DNA of 64,000 nucleotides from positions 16,983,794-17,047,793 of the forward strand of contig JAEMBT020000009.1 of assembly GCA_018873245.2 (NCBI GenBank). Reading direction: 5' to 3'. Shown here in pieces: positions 50,530 through 62,554 of the stretch (the stretch's first letter is position 1; the number at the start of each line of letters is the position of its first letter). Below the pieces are notes generated by a model. That model was not told the DNA's origin and did no database searches. It saw only the letters and a list, made by a program, of their open reading frames with translations. Origin of the DNA: Archegozetes longisetosus. Lineage: Eukaryota; Arthropoda; Arachnida; Sarcoptiformes; Trhypochthoniidae. A program made the position numbers and the translations under genes.

Positions 50530-52200
50530 ATATCGATTTAGAAATTGGACAATCGAGTGAAGGTGAAGACTGAAACACGTGGAAATAGAAACATAAAAGA
50601 CTGTTTTACTGGCGTGGACGATAAATTTAAGCGTGATAAATATGGATCAAAATATAAGAAATTTATTTCGACTAATACTTTGAGAAAACATGTCAAAAAC
50701 GTTGACTCGGAGACAAAATCTAAAACTGCATATTATTACGAAATAGGAAGCATTTTAGAGAATTTTTGACGAGATTTGTCGTTATGGAAAGACATGCATT
50801 CGCTACCATTGAAGAGTCAGATTTTATTACTCTATTAAAGTGTCACCAAATATAGAAATGCCTTCTGAAAAGACAATACAAACAGATATCTTCGAAAATT
50901 TCAATCAAATGAAGTCAAAGCTAATTCAAATGTTTAACGAATTCAGTTTCAAAGTTGGTATTACGACAGACATCTAGATATCGATAGCAAACAGATCGTA
51001 TCTGGCAATAACAGCTCATTTCATTAACGTGAAATGGAATTTAAGAAAAGTTTTAATTGAATTCTGTTACATTCTACATTTACACGAATGAGAACAAGTA
51101 AAAAATGCTTTAATGAAAACTTTAAATTAACATAATATTCTCAACGAAGTTGTTATAATTACTTCTGATAGTGCAATGAATAGCTTATAAGACCATAATC
51201 TTGTGAATGAATATTTGAAATAGAAGTTAGAAAGTGTATACCATTTTTCCCGTTTAGCACATATCTTAGATTTAAGTAAAAATGATGGCATTAAGGACTT
51301 CACTAGAGTTTCACTTAGGGAGAACTTGGTGTCATGAAAGATTCTTCAAGTAAGGCTCAAACCTCTGAAAAAAACGGCAAAAGCTAATAATCATGAATAT
51401 GTTAAGCTTAAACGATATATATCTAATGGAGTTCAACATATGATATGATCAAGAGAGCTATAAAAATGAAGTGAGTCATCCAGACTATGTGCATCAACGA
51501 CGCAGAACATAATCTATATTTTATATCGGAAAAATGAAACAATTTGGAGACTATCTCAGAATTTTTGAAACCATTCTATGAGGCAACTATTTTTCTTTCT
51601 ATACAGAAATATTCAAGCATTAATTTTGCATTGCCTTTGCTTAAAACCCTAAAAGATCACTCAAATCTTGTTTTAAATGGATCATTGCTTAAGAGATGTT
51701 CAGAAATGATTCTCATTAAGGCTTGAAAAATATGAAATGCGTCTAGAATCGACTTAAGCCTTTTTGCTGCTATTTTAGATCCACGTTTTAACTTGATTAT
51801 TTGAGATTTATCCTAAAATTAGAGTATGAGAACATAAAGAAATTCAATGAAACATTTAGCGATTACTGCGAGAAACATTGAACTGCAATAAAGAATATAA
51901 TAATAAAAGCTTTAATACTAAAATCAGTATATAAGAAGCGGAGGTTCGATAATACAAAATAAGTGGAAGATTATTCTAAAATATCACAAGATTTTGGTAT
52001 AAATCCAATTGAATGATAAAAATTATATGAATACATATCCTTGCCTTTTAAAATTTGCTTTGAATGCTGCAGTAATGTCACCAGTGTCTTCTCTAAACCT
52101 ATTTTATTATTACTCAACAAAAAACAGATTATTAGACACTTCAATGAGAATTTTAACGTCCTTGAACTCAATGGTCAAATACTTTGATTCAGAATAGAAA
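50530..52200 (+). pseudogene. Decayed hAT-family transposase with BED-type finger remnant
   Basis: Plus-strand translations, broken by several stops and frame changes, contain in order: a BED-like segment (STNTLRKHVKNV, with some zinc ligands lost), then NRSYLAITAHFIN and WNLRKVLIEFCYILHLHE, VVIITSDSAMNSL, RLAHILDLSKN, ETISEFLKPFYEATIFLS, and AAILDPRFNLII. These are landmarks of hAT transposases of the ZBED/Ac type, spread over the expected length. It is clearly inactive. No terminal repeats could be assigned. It is unrelated in sequence, as far as I can see, to the short hAT element in the GPCR intron. Confidence 0.8.
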
Positions 52201-52728
52201 AAAATTATTTGATATTTTAATTACCCATAAACTTAAGTAACAAAACGTCATTGAAATTCAGATTATTTAAAACTCCTAGACTAATTTTTCTTACTCTGTA
52301 TCTGTTTTTCAATATTTCTAATATTAAGGTGTTTCGCAAAGAATCTTATGAGTGGGCTCAGCTCAAACTCAGGGCAACTCAGTTCATGTCTATCACTACT
52401 AATGCATAGAGAATAACATAGTGAATACGATTGTGACCGCAGAGCGCTAAACCTCTAATCTATTCTAACTAATTTAACTCAGTTAATGACGATACCAGTA
52501 TCTTTAGTTGGTCAAATGGAAGCTTAGCACGTGCAACGCACTGTGCGTAAGTCATCTATGCAGTAAGGTTGGACAGAGATCGTACATTTGGGTTATGGTA
52601 CCGCTGCAGTGAGTTTTTAATTGTGCGTTATTAGGTAAATGGTATCGTGCAGTTCACTTAATTGAAATACATTAAGCTGTTAGTGAGCAGTATCATTCTT
52701 ATCATATCACTAAATTAAGCTAAGTTAG

Positions 52729-52743
52729 TTAGGTTAGGTTAGG
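52729..52743 (+). repeat. Three TTAGG units
   Basis: TTAGGTTAGGTTAGG occurs just before a GGCGCGCC patch. TTAGG is the ancestral arthropod telomere unit, but three units can arise by chance or belong to a dispersed repeat. Confidence 0.6.
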
Positions 52744-52977
52744 CGCGCCTACGCTTTAATACTTCTATCCCAGGTGAAACGTATCAGTTTCTCATATCTA
52801 ATGCTTATGAGAGCAGACAAAGCGAACTGCACGCCAACACTTGCCGTACTTTTGCCTCAAACCTTATGATTTGTTTACGTTACAACACGTGACACAAATT
52901 TGCAGTTTTTAATTCAAAATCAGACCACATTTTCTTATTTAAGTTTTTTAATACATTTATTAATTAAATGAAATATA

Positions 52978-54305
52978 ATGCCTAAACAAATCACGAATTG
53001 GAGAGAAAAACATCAATTGATTAAAGAGTGGAAAAAACAGAAAAAGGCTAAAAAGGAGAATAAAATTAAAGACAAAAATGAGTCAAAAGTAGAACAAATT
53101 GATGCCAATATTGAAGACAAGAATGAACTCGCAACTGATTCGTCTCTCGGTCGTAAATGGACAGCAAGTATTGCTATTCCAGCCTCTATTGTAGACAACG
53201 CACAGTCACCTGAACTCAAGACATACCTTTGCGGACAAATCGCACGCGCATTAGTTGTCTTTAATATCGATGAAATCGTTGTTTTTGATGAATACTCGAA
53301 ACAAGCGTTTGGGTTTGTTCTCAATTCATATTTCTATTTATTTAAATTTTGTTTTTAATTACTTTATTATTTAATTATTGAAGTGATTCAGAAGAAGGAC
53401 TCCTTTATGACAAGAGAAAGGCGTCAATAGTTCAAATGGTCCGTATTTTGCAATACTTGGAATGTCCACAGTATTTGAGAAAATACTTGTTTTCTCTTCA
53501 AAAAGACTTGCAATTTGCCGGTCAGTCATTTCAAGTCTATTTCAATATCATTATAATTGTGATTAACTGTTGAAAACTTGTTATTAAATAAGTTGTTTAT
53601 CATTAAAGGTTTACTGAATCCGCTCGACTCTATACATCATCTAAAGGCTGATGACGTCTGTGCCTATAGAGAAGGAGTTGTGACAAACCGTCCCGTAAGA
53701 GAAGGCAAAGGATCCTATGTTTATATAGGACTACAAAAAGACGTTCAAATTGACAAATGTCTTAAGCCTAACGTTAGAGTGACTGTTAAATTAACTGATA
53801 CGACAAACAAGAAAAAAATGAAAGGAATAGCAGTCTCTCCATCAGAACCACGAACAGAAGCGGCACTTTATTGGGGATATAGTATACGGGTAGCTAAGTC
53901 ACTTAGTGCTGTCTTCACTGAATCGCCATTTGATGGAGGATATGACTTAACGATTGGCACTTCCGAAAGAGGAGATAATGTCGACAAAACGTTGAAACAA
54001 ATTCCTAAACATTTCTCTCATTTATTGATTGTTTTCGGCGGTTTGAAAGGTCTGGAAGCAGCTCACGACGCAGATGAATCGTTGTCTGGTGTTGAAGACA
54101 CCAGGGATTTATTTAATCATTATTTAAATACTTGCCCCAATCAGGGATCAAATACTATAAGAACTGAGGTATTATTCTGTACTTATTTGACTCAAGATTT
54201 TAATTCAAATTTATTCTTAATCGACAGGAAGCAGTTTTAATTACACTTTCGGTTTTGAGACGGAGATTATTAAAGTTTAGAGCAAGTCCGACGTTGAATT
54301 CGTAG
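52978..54305 (+). CDS. SPOUT1: SPOUT1 (CENP-32/C9orf114) SPOUT-domain methyltransferase
   Basis: Four coding exons: 52978-53312, 53384-53520, 53609-54168 and 54228-54305, giving about 369 residues (human about 376). A Lys-rich N-terminal helix (residues 8-40) is followed by RKWTASIAIPASIVDNAQSP, YLCGQIARALVVFNIDEIVV, VRILQYLECPQYLRK, GLLNPLDSIHHLKADD, the inserted beta domain around GKGSYVYIGLQKDVQIDK, LYWGYSIRVAKSLSAVF, YDLTIGTSERG, and the C-terminal trefoil-knot SAM-binding part LLIVFGGLKGLEA with NTCPNQGSNTIRTEE. These match the SPOUT1 family throughout. Human SPOUT1 is an RNA methyltransferase associated with kinetochores and spindle poles. The exon-1 donor (GTTTGT) is weak but fits phase and homology. 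AATAAA at 54395-54400. It converges on the SxIP gene 225 bp away. Confidence 0.95.
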
Positions 54306-54529
54306 ACTTTATTTTACTGGAAATGATGTTTTTATCAATTATTTTTATAAAACTAATCAATTCTGTGACCAAATATTTATAAATTTTCGCTCAAAATAAA
54401 ATCAATAAGTCATTACATTAAAAATATTACTGATTAAGTAAACACATAAAATATTGAAGGAATGGATAATAAAAATGATGTATATATTTATAATTTGATT
54501 AAACTAGTTATACAAATCGGTTAAATAAT

Positions 54530-57500
54530 TCAATGTTTTAAAAAACTTGTATGTTTTACAGAATGCATTTCCCAAAACGAAGACGATTCCTGAAAGTAAT
54601 ACTAAACTTTAGAATAGAATTTCAACATATCTAACGATTTCAATCTTCAACTTACCGTAACATCAGTCACATTACTGGCATCTAAACATTCCGGTTTTTT
54701 AGCTGACGATTTACCGCCAATATGCTTAATCACCAAAGGTATCACTGAATTCGTGTCTTTAGGTTTGCTCATTTTAGGAGAGCCTCTACTTCTATATGAC
54801 AAAACAGGCAGCTGTGATGGCTTTGCTATTTTGCTCGAATCGGATCCAATTTTGGAGGTATTTTTCTTCAATAGAAATCCAGGTTGAGGCAAACCGAGTT
54901 TGGAATGAGAGACCGGCACTTCTTTGGGACGGACAATGCGTTGTATTGGAGGCGTTGGCCTGTGTTTGATATACTACACAAAAATTTAAATAATTAAAAA
55001 CTGAATTTAACTATTAACCAAAATCGAATCAACTCACATTAGCGACAGGGCTGACCACATTATCGAACTGTACACTTTTAGTACTAGATTGAGTCGGAGT
55101 TTTTGGAGAACGAGTAGTCTTTTGCGGTGGTTTAATGCCCGATGCCTTTACTACTTGTTCGTTAAAATCAATGTGTTTTTTGGCGGAAGTCGATTTGCCA
55201 TTAGCTGGGATTCGACTAATCTGTTGTGGCGGTTTAATACCTGAATGTTTCTTGAGGTCACTATTGTTTGCTTTGTTGGCAGAATTAGATTTTGCAGATT
55301 TTTCAACGGAAGACACCATTTTAAGGGGTTCAATATTTCCAGATATGTCAGTTAATGGCGATCTGGCAAATGTCACTTTTTTCTTACTTGATCTCAAAGT
55401 TATACTTTTAGCTTCTAGTTTAATACTCTTTGGCGTTACATTTTTAGCATTTTTCAAATTTTCCTCCACTACTTCGTTCACTTTTACGTTCATTTCTTCT
55501 TTTTCGACAATTTCTTCAACTCTTTCATTAATTTGTTCACGTTTTATGCAACTTCGCCCAATATTTTCAGAATTTTCATCAATAACCTGAACTCTTTCTT
55601 CTAGATTTTCTTCTTTATTCTCAATATTAATCGATTCAGTTTGAGTTTGACTTTTGTCTTGAAATTTTTCAGTAATTGATTCCTCACTTTCATTGATAAC
55701 CTCAAGTGCAGTCGTTTCAAAGTTGAGCGAACCAGTGGTTTGTTCTTCACTTTGGGCAGATTGGTCAAAATCTGCGTTACAGGCCATTTCATTCAGTATG
55801 AAGTCCAGCGTTGAATCATTTATATTTAAATTTGCTTTTTGAGGTGTTGCTTCTCTTGAGATGACACCAATTTGTTCTTTTTATTAGACTTTACGAACTT
55901 TTGCGGTAGAGTTATGTCGACCAGAGAACAAGTGATCGGGACTTCATCTGTTTTGATGAATGGAAGCGCGAAACATCTGTGAATTGCTTGGCGGCAAATG
56001 GTGACAACAGATCCATAGCATTGACTTCAATATCATTAGTGTTTTCAAACAGTTGAGTAGTTATCGTAGGAATGGTTGTGTTTGGTATCAGTGAAACATT
56101 AGGTTTACTATCGTTAACAACTAAATTGTTGTTCAATTTAGGGGTAATCTCTTCATCAATAATATCAGGACTCGAATCAATCAGAAGTCGTTCAGTATTA
56201 ATGAGACCTAATGAAGAGTTCCTTTTCTCGACATTTTGGCCACTTTTCAAAGAGCTAAGAAAAGTGGGACTAAACGGATCCGAAATTACGACACTCTCAT
56301 CGATCAGATGCTGAACTGATTTATTACAAACGATTTGATTATTTTGATCATTAGGAGTGTTGCTGAACGAGTCAAACTCCAAAGCACTTTCGTCTACCGA
56401 ATGATAAATAGATTCGTCTTTAATATTATCTTCATTTCCAACATTAGGGGCATTAAGTGATGAATGAGTGCCGTCCTGATCATCAATAAAAACGTTTTCA
56501 TCAATTGAATCATCTTGATTATTATCAATCTTATCTACAGAGACGATACTTTCATCGATTGTGTGCTGAATCGAATCATTTTGAATCTTATTCTCATTTT
56601 GATCCACAGAAATAACACTTTCATCAATTGAGTGCTGAGTCGAATCACTTTGAACGTTATTCTCATTTTGATCAACAGAAACAATACTTTCATCAATTGA
56701 GTGCTGAGTCGAATCACTTTGAATCTTATTCTCATTTTGATCAGTGACAATACTTTCATCAATTGAATTCTGAATCGAATCATTTTGAATGTTATCAATC
56801 TGATCTACAGAAACAATGCTTTCATTAATTGAGTGCTGAATTGAATCATTATGAGTCTTATTCTCAAATTGATCCGCAGAAACGATACTTTCAACAATTG
56901 AATGCTGAGTCGAATCACTTTGAATCTTATTCTCATTTTGATCAGTGACAACGCTTTCATCAATTGAATTCTGAATGTTATCAATCTGATCTACAGAGAC
57001 AATACTTTCATCGATTGAGTGCTGAATTGAATCATCTTGATTATTATCAATCTGATCTACTGAGACGATACTTTCATCAATTGAATGTTGAACCGAATCG
57101 TTTTGAATCTTATTCTCATTTTGATCAACAGTGACAACGCTTTCATCAATTGAATTCTGAATCGAATCATTCTGAACGTTATCGATTTGATCCATAGAAA
57201 TAATGCTTTCATCAATTGAGTGCTGAATTGAATCATTTTGAATTTTATTCTCATCTTGATCCACAGAAACAATGCTTTCATCAATTGAATGCATCGATTT
57301 ATCATTAATCTTATCATCATTGTCGACATCAACAACTTTACTATTCGAGTGAATCTCAACCTGATCTTCAGTAAGACTTTGATCGACAAAATACTGAACT
57401 GAATCATTAATAACTTCAATAACTTGCACTTCAACAGCATTACTATAAGAGTGGATCTCATTCTGATTCTGGCATACATTGATATCAAGATGGCTTATGT

Positions 57501-58097
57501 TTTCAGTGATGGATTGATCGACACTCATGTAAGACACATCGCAATGGTCCCAAACCGGCGTTTCTACAACTTCTTCTTCATTATCATTACAATTGACATC
57601 CTCACAATCAATGGTCACTTCAGCGCCAATAGTCTTGTCTGCAATAGTGAACGTCCCGTTCAATTGATCGTTTTGGGACACATTCTGTGATAACGCCATC
57701 GAATCATTTGATTGATCGATATCTTCTTTTTCTCCTTCTATTTGTTCTTGTATTTGTTCATGTTCTTTTTGTTCTCGTTCCTCTTGCTCTTCTTGTTCTT
57801 GTTCTTCATCCTCTTCTTGCAAGTCATATAATTGATGACATGAATCAGTGTTTGACTTGTTTTGCATATAATTCAATTCATGCGTAATTCTTTCCCTATA
57901 ATGTTCTTCTTCTTCAGTGACTTTACCCCAAAAGATACCCAATTCTTCGTCACCAAAGTTGGAGATGTGGGATATATCGCCATCACTTAAAATAATATAT
58001 TGATCTTAAACTTATTTTATTATTAAAGATGAATAAATACTTACAACTCATCATCAAAAACTGAATTATTAGTGGATTTGTCCATTGACTTGTCCAT
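54530..58097 (-). CDS. Long acidic repeat protein with SxIP motif, possibly GTSE1-like
   Basis: Modelled exons: 58097-58045, 57985-55038, 54973-54656 and 54589-54530; about 1126 residues if two apparent one-base losses (near 55951-55954 and 55850-55860) are assembly errors, or slightly shorter if an 88-bp weak-site intron lies there. The N-terminus has NFGDEELGIFWGKVTEEEEH, then a Glu/Gln-rich stretch (EEDEEQEQEEQEEREQ). The middle (56480-57300) has about 13 tandem units of 21-24 residues of the type HSIDESIVSVDQIDN. After it come a possible PP1-docking KKVTF followed by ARSPLTDISGN, two SGIKPPQ copies, a microtubule plus-end SxIP motif (SRIP), and basic Ser/Pro-rich sequence (LGLPQPGFLLKK). 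The DDE-x-FWG-type start plus SxIP and basic tail recall GTSE1, a microtubule-tracking mitotic protein, but this is inference; no domain is decisive. Divergent with EndoG. Confidence 0.75.
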
Positions 58098-58447
58098 TAT
58101 TTGACCAATTAATCAAATGATTATATTATGAAGACATAACAATAACACATACTTTGGCGCAATTTTGAACGTTATGTCTCAAAAGCAAAACTTGTAATAA
58201 TTGGTTAATTCAAATGTTGTCATAACGGCGTAACGCTTTAGCTGTTCATTACGTTATACATAAAGAACGTTCACATAAGTGATTTCTTCTATTGATCAGA
58301 CCACTTAAACATAAAGCCATCAAAATGTAAAAGAAGCACATCTTTAATTGTATAAATATATATTTTTTTAATAAGATTTTGTTTGTTTACAAAACAAAGT
58401 TTAAACTTTGTATAAAATATTAAAACTTGAGAACAATTAAGTGCCAA
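58098..58447. promoter_or_regulatory. Probable shared promoter of the SxIP protein and EndoG genes
   Basis: 350 bp separate the two divergent start codons. It is AT-rich with a GTTATG/ACGTTAT cluster around 58170-58260 (for example AACGTTATG, CATAACGGCGTAACG, ACGTTATAC), which might be repeated factor sites. No TATA element stands out. Confidence 0.4.
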
Positions 58448-59368
58448 ATGATAAGAGTAGGCTTATCGGCACTCATAGGTCTAACGAGTGGTATAGCAAT
58501 TGAGAGATACAGAAGAGATTCACTCAATGTTTGGCCAAATCTCTCTGCAGCGCAACCGATACCATCGATTCCACCGACTCCACCGACAAACACAACTATT
58601 ATTGACACGAACACTAAAGCAATAGTTGAATCGGGCGTAAGTCCTGTTTCTGGACGCATTCAAGAGATCGTTAGATTTGGTTTTCCTTCGTTAGACACGA
58701 TCCGATCTTACGAAAGTTTTGTCCTTTCATACGATCGCAGAAACCGAACAGCAAACTGGGTTTTAGAACATTTGACACCCGATAATGTAGTCGGTGATCG
58801 CATCGATAGATCAAATATCGAATTTTTTGAAGACGCATCTATTCATCAATACTTTCGAGCAACAAATACTGATTATAAAGGTTCGGGTTATGACAGGGGA
58901 CATTTGGCTGCGGCTGGCAATCATCGGTCGAGTCAGAAACTAGTGGCGCAAACATTTATTTTGTCGAACATATCGCCACAAGTAGGCAAAGGATTCAATA
59001 GAGATATTTGGAGTAAGTTAGAAAAGTATTGCCGATGGAAAGCAAGACATTCAGATAATGTGTGGGTCTGTACGGGTCCCTTATATTTGCCGAAACGCGA
59101 GGAAAATGGCAAAATGTATGTCAAGTATGAAGTGATCGGTAAAAATCATGTTTCAGTTCCGACACATTTTTTCAAAGTGTTGGTCATTGAAAGTAAAGGT
59201 TCGTTTGATTTAGAGGCATATGTTATGCCAAATCAAGTGATTGATGATAGGACTCCGATCGAGTCCTTTCGAGTCCCCATCGATACAATTGAGAGGTCTG
59301 CTGGGCTTTTATTTTTTGAAAAGATTCCCAGGAATAAGTTTCGCTCAATTAATGGGAAGAAAGTTTAA
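58448..59368 (+). CDS. ENDOG: Endonuclease G, mitochondrial
   Basis: Single-exon protein of 306 residues from the first ATG (MIRVGLSALIGLTSG); the in-frame sequence upstream has no ATG. The N-terminus is hydrophobic and arginine-containing, as expected for a mitochondrial intermembrane-space signal-anchor, followed by a Pro/Thr-rich linker. The catalytic domain begins near RFGFPSLDTIRSYESFVLSY and holds the active-site motif DRGHLAAAGNH (catalytic His about residue 152), then TFILSNISPQVGKGFN with the metal-binding Asn, NVWVCTGPLYLP, VIGKNHVSVPTHFFKV and ERSAGLLFFEK. All family landmarks of the beta-beta-alpha-metal DNA/RNA non-specific nuclease are intact, so it should be active. EndoG digests DNA after release from mitochondria and helps remove paternal mtDNA in some animals. 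AATAAA at 59624-59629. Confidence 0.95.
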   Translation: MIRVGLSALIGLTSGIAIERYRRDSLNVWPNLSAAQPIPSIPPTPPTNTTIIDTNTKAIVESGVSPVSGRIQEIVRFGFPSLDTIRSYESFVLSYDRRNRTANWVLEHLTPDNVVGDRIDRSNIEFFEDASIHQYFRATNTDYKGSGYDRGHLAAAGNHRSSQKLVAQTFILSNISPQVGKGFNRDIWSKLEKYCRWKARHSDNVWVCTGPLYLPKREENGKMYVKYEVIGKNHVSVPTHFFKVLVIESKGSFDLEAYVMPNQVIDDRTPIESFRVPIDTIERSAGLLFFEKIPRNKFRSINGKKV

Positions 59369-61735
59369 AAGCATTTTCAAAAAATAATGTTTTTCAAGAT
59401 TTAAAAAATCGGCTCAGTCTTTAACAATAGCGAAAGATTGTATTGAAAGACGAGCTTACAATGATTAAAAACGATTTGATTGTAAAATAGTAGAGTTTTA
59501 GTAGTTTTCAATTAAGATATTATTGCATTTTTTGTTTAAATTGTCTCTCATCAAAATTATATTCAACCTTAATCATGATTCTCAATGTAAGCGCATTCTG
59601 CAATAATATTGGTGTGAAAACCAAATAAACTCCAGCTATTTAAGCAAATTGAAGCTCTAATTATGGAAAATAGATAAAATGCTCAACACATTTATGTGTA
59701 TTTTATGTAATTTATTAGTTGAAAATGAAGTTAGAATTTAGTTTTAAAAAATGATCTAATTGTAGTACAAAATGAATCATGAGTTTTAATGAATTTTTGA
59801 AAAATTTTATCAATTTAAATAAATAAATAAATAAATATATATAAGGATTTGCCGAATCTTTCTCAGAGTCTACAGTGAAAACTGCAAATACTGGATATAA
59901 ATTGTTTAAAAGACCCTATCTTAAACGAGATTGATTGTCTATATTCGATCCTGCGGTTGATCATTACTTGCATAGTGTACAGCTCGAAACGTCTTATGTA
60001 AATCAAACAAATGGTAAAGTGGTTAAAGTAAAGTGATGTAATTTTGTGAATCATTCAACATAGACGGTGCTTAAGTTGGATATATTTTATGTTTGAGGTC
60101 AATATGATTTCCGCCCTTTAAAGTTGAGCCAATATTTTCAAAAGAGGTTTAACTTTTTCAAATCAGGATAAACATTTCGAGCTGTACGCGATTCAAATGA
60201 TAGTAAATCTTAAAGTTGAAGACAGGTAATCAGTTTGGTTTAAAATAAGATTTATTGAAGAATGAATCCGTGTCTAGAATTTGTAGTGTGTTGGGAGAAG
60301 CTTTCGCATAGCCTTGTATTTATGCTATTAACCAATGTGCAAAATTTTTGGATTAAAAAAGTGTTATGTTCTTTCTACTCCATCGTTAAGTATTATGCTA
60401 AACTAATTCAAAGTGAACTAACCTAACTGAACCGTAATATCTAACTCTTTGGTCGTGATAACGAAAAGAAGCAACTTGAAATTAGATTTAAAATTAATTT
60501 TTTGTGGCATAAGAAAGACCTATTCCGATCGCAAAATTCAATAAAATATTCAATTTATATAAATTTCAATATTATCATAAAAATCGAGGGAATAATCATA
60601 AGAATCGAGTCGGTGACGTAAGTTATCATCTTAGGTTAGATGTAATTTATTTGAAAGAAAATGAGATGATTCAGGTCTTAGGAGAAAGCAATTCAGTCGT
60701 TAGAGTTGAAAATTTTCCAAATCAAATATTAGCATAAATTAAATATTCAAAACTTTTAGTATCTTTTCTTCAGGGCGCAGAAAAATGTCTCGACCTCTAA
60801 AAAAGTTAATTTGGGAGAAGTTTTTATATTCACAACTGATTATGTTATTCAAAGTTTGTCTTATGGTTGACTAAAATGAAAGTATTGAACAAATGTAAAT
60901 GTGGAACAATTTTTAGTGACTAAAGCAATAAAAATAGATTTGAAAATTAGCATATTTCAAACTTGAACATTTCAAGCTTGAACTAAACTTTAGTGTCGAC
61001 ATAAAAACAATAGAAAATACGTTGCAAGTAAAAACTTCAATTATTTCAGATGTTTCACAAATGTTTACATTATAAGCATCGAAATGGGAAAATCTCTTAA
61101 ATAAAATATTTCTTTTGCCCTAAAACACATTTCTCTTTTGATACTAAACTTAAAATGTTTGCGTTGTTTAGCCTTTCCTTCTGACAGATGGGTTTTATTG
61201 AATTTGTGCAACACTTTTAAAGGGATTCGCTTTATTGAAAAGAGGAGAATAAAAGAGAAAAACTGCCAGAGATGTCTTCAGCTGAACTCCAATCAATATA
61301 TTTGTCGCTACTTTGTTAGTCAATCATTCATTGAATGAATAGCGAACAATGAGTTACAGGTAAATGTATTAAAAGTGTAGGCATCAAAGCATAACATCAT
61401 ACAATTGCTTGCAAACGTTGCATTATATCTGAAAATAGCAGCGAAAACAGTATTTAATTCATGTCTTCAATGCATCTTTCATATTAGTTTGATTACATGA
61501 ACTAATTTTCGAATATATGTCCAAAGTTTGAAAAAGTTTTGAGAACTGATAGGCTCGAAAGAAGGACTGACTTTGCTTGAATGAAATGTGACCATTTCTC
61601 ATCATTTATCATACCTTAAGCTAACTTTCTTGAAAGCTGATATGTTTTATTTTATAGCTAATAATGCTTGCGTAAGAAGCCCTTCAGATGCAACAGATTT
61701 GAACTTCGATTAAAAGAAGTATGATGAAAATGTAT

Positions 61736-61797
61736 AGTTTGGCCTGAGGCTAGTATAGTTTAGCCCCAGGCTAATGTAGTTTGGCTCCAGGCTAAAG
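61736..61797. repeat. Three imperfect 21-bp tandem units
   Basis: Units of the form AGTTTGGCCTGAGGCTA, AGTTTAGCCCCAGGCTA and AGTTTGGCTCCAGGCTA are spaced by four bases. Small minisatellite. Confidence 0.8.
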
Positions 61798-62387
61798 TTG
61801 ACAATTACTTGATTTGAGTCGATATACTATAATTGTATTCTTAACAAACAAGTTATTAGAGTTAGTTTAATAAAAATGAAGTCAAATTATTGAGATAACA
61901 TTTGATATAAACAACTTTATTGATTTGACTCGAATTACAAACTAGTTTTGATTCTTAAAGCATAACAGATATGTCTTTCAGTTAAATATCTTACTATTCC
62001 TGACTTACATTGCTTCACATGGTTTATATCAAAGCAAATTTAAGTAATAAGAAATTTGAATTGTCCATCAATTTTCAATTATTTGTAATAATAAAATTAA
62101 TCTTCTCATCAATATAATAAATAAGTATATTTTGGAGATAAATCATTTATGAGTGCAAACAAAACAGTAAAATACTGCAAAAATATCATTCATTCTTATA
62201 TCTGAAAATTTTGTGCAAATCAAAACTCTTATTATTGTTTGTTTAAATAATTAATTCTCAACAAAAACAAATTACCAGAACTTCTCTGGAAGAAAACAAT
62301 GTTTTGATGATGAAAATCCTTTGAGACTTAAAAGTTATATTAGATTTTCAATGTTTATAAATGAAAAGTTGGGTTAGGTTGAGAAGA

Positions 62388-62390
<3 letters not shown>

Positions 62391-62459
<69 letters not shown>
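62391..62459. repeat. (GA)n microsatellite, about 34 units
   Basis: Uninterrupted GA dinucleotides located about 95 bp beyond the stop codon of the prohormone-like gene, so possibly within its 3' UTR (as TC on the transcribed strand). Confidence 0.95.
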
Positions 62460-62461
<2 letters not shown>

Positions 62462-62554
62462 CTGAAAACTATTCGAAGAGATTATGAAGTGGCGGATTCT
62501 CATCACGAAACAGTTAGGACAGAGAGTGGGAAACAGTTTTGTAATCTTGTAATA

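Larger units (their letters stand above)
39343..52977. other. 13.6-kb region without a host gene
   Basis: After the GPCR 3' UTR (to about 39960) I find no host gene. The region holds a Tc1/mariner-like relic (about 40990-41400), the second copy of the 9-bp-duplication element (48938-49557), a short inverted-repeat element (49966-50218) and a decayed hAT transposase (about 50530-52200). A CA/TA-rich microsatellite lies near 39535-39575, and a degenerate AAATTCA-type array near 44915-44985. The rest is AT-rich sequence without detectable structure. Confidence 0.65.
59369..62554. other. Intergenic interval
   Basis: About 3.2 kb between EndoG and the convergent cysteine-rich prohormone-like gene. 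Contains an (AAAT)n tract near 59817-59840, three imperfect 21-bp repeats at 61736-61797, and a long (GA)n run at 62391-62459. No gene seen. Confidence 0.6.

Noticed and set aside
52729-52743. TTAGG repeats as evidence of a telomere fusion site
   Set aside because: Only three units, with no longer degenerate array around them.
61138-61338. Cysteine-containing 66-residue open frame
   Set aside because: Lacks a signal peptide, conserved spacing or supporting context.
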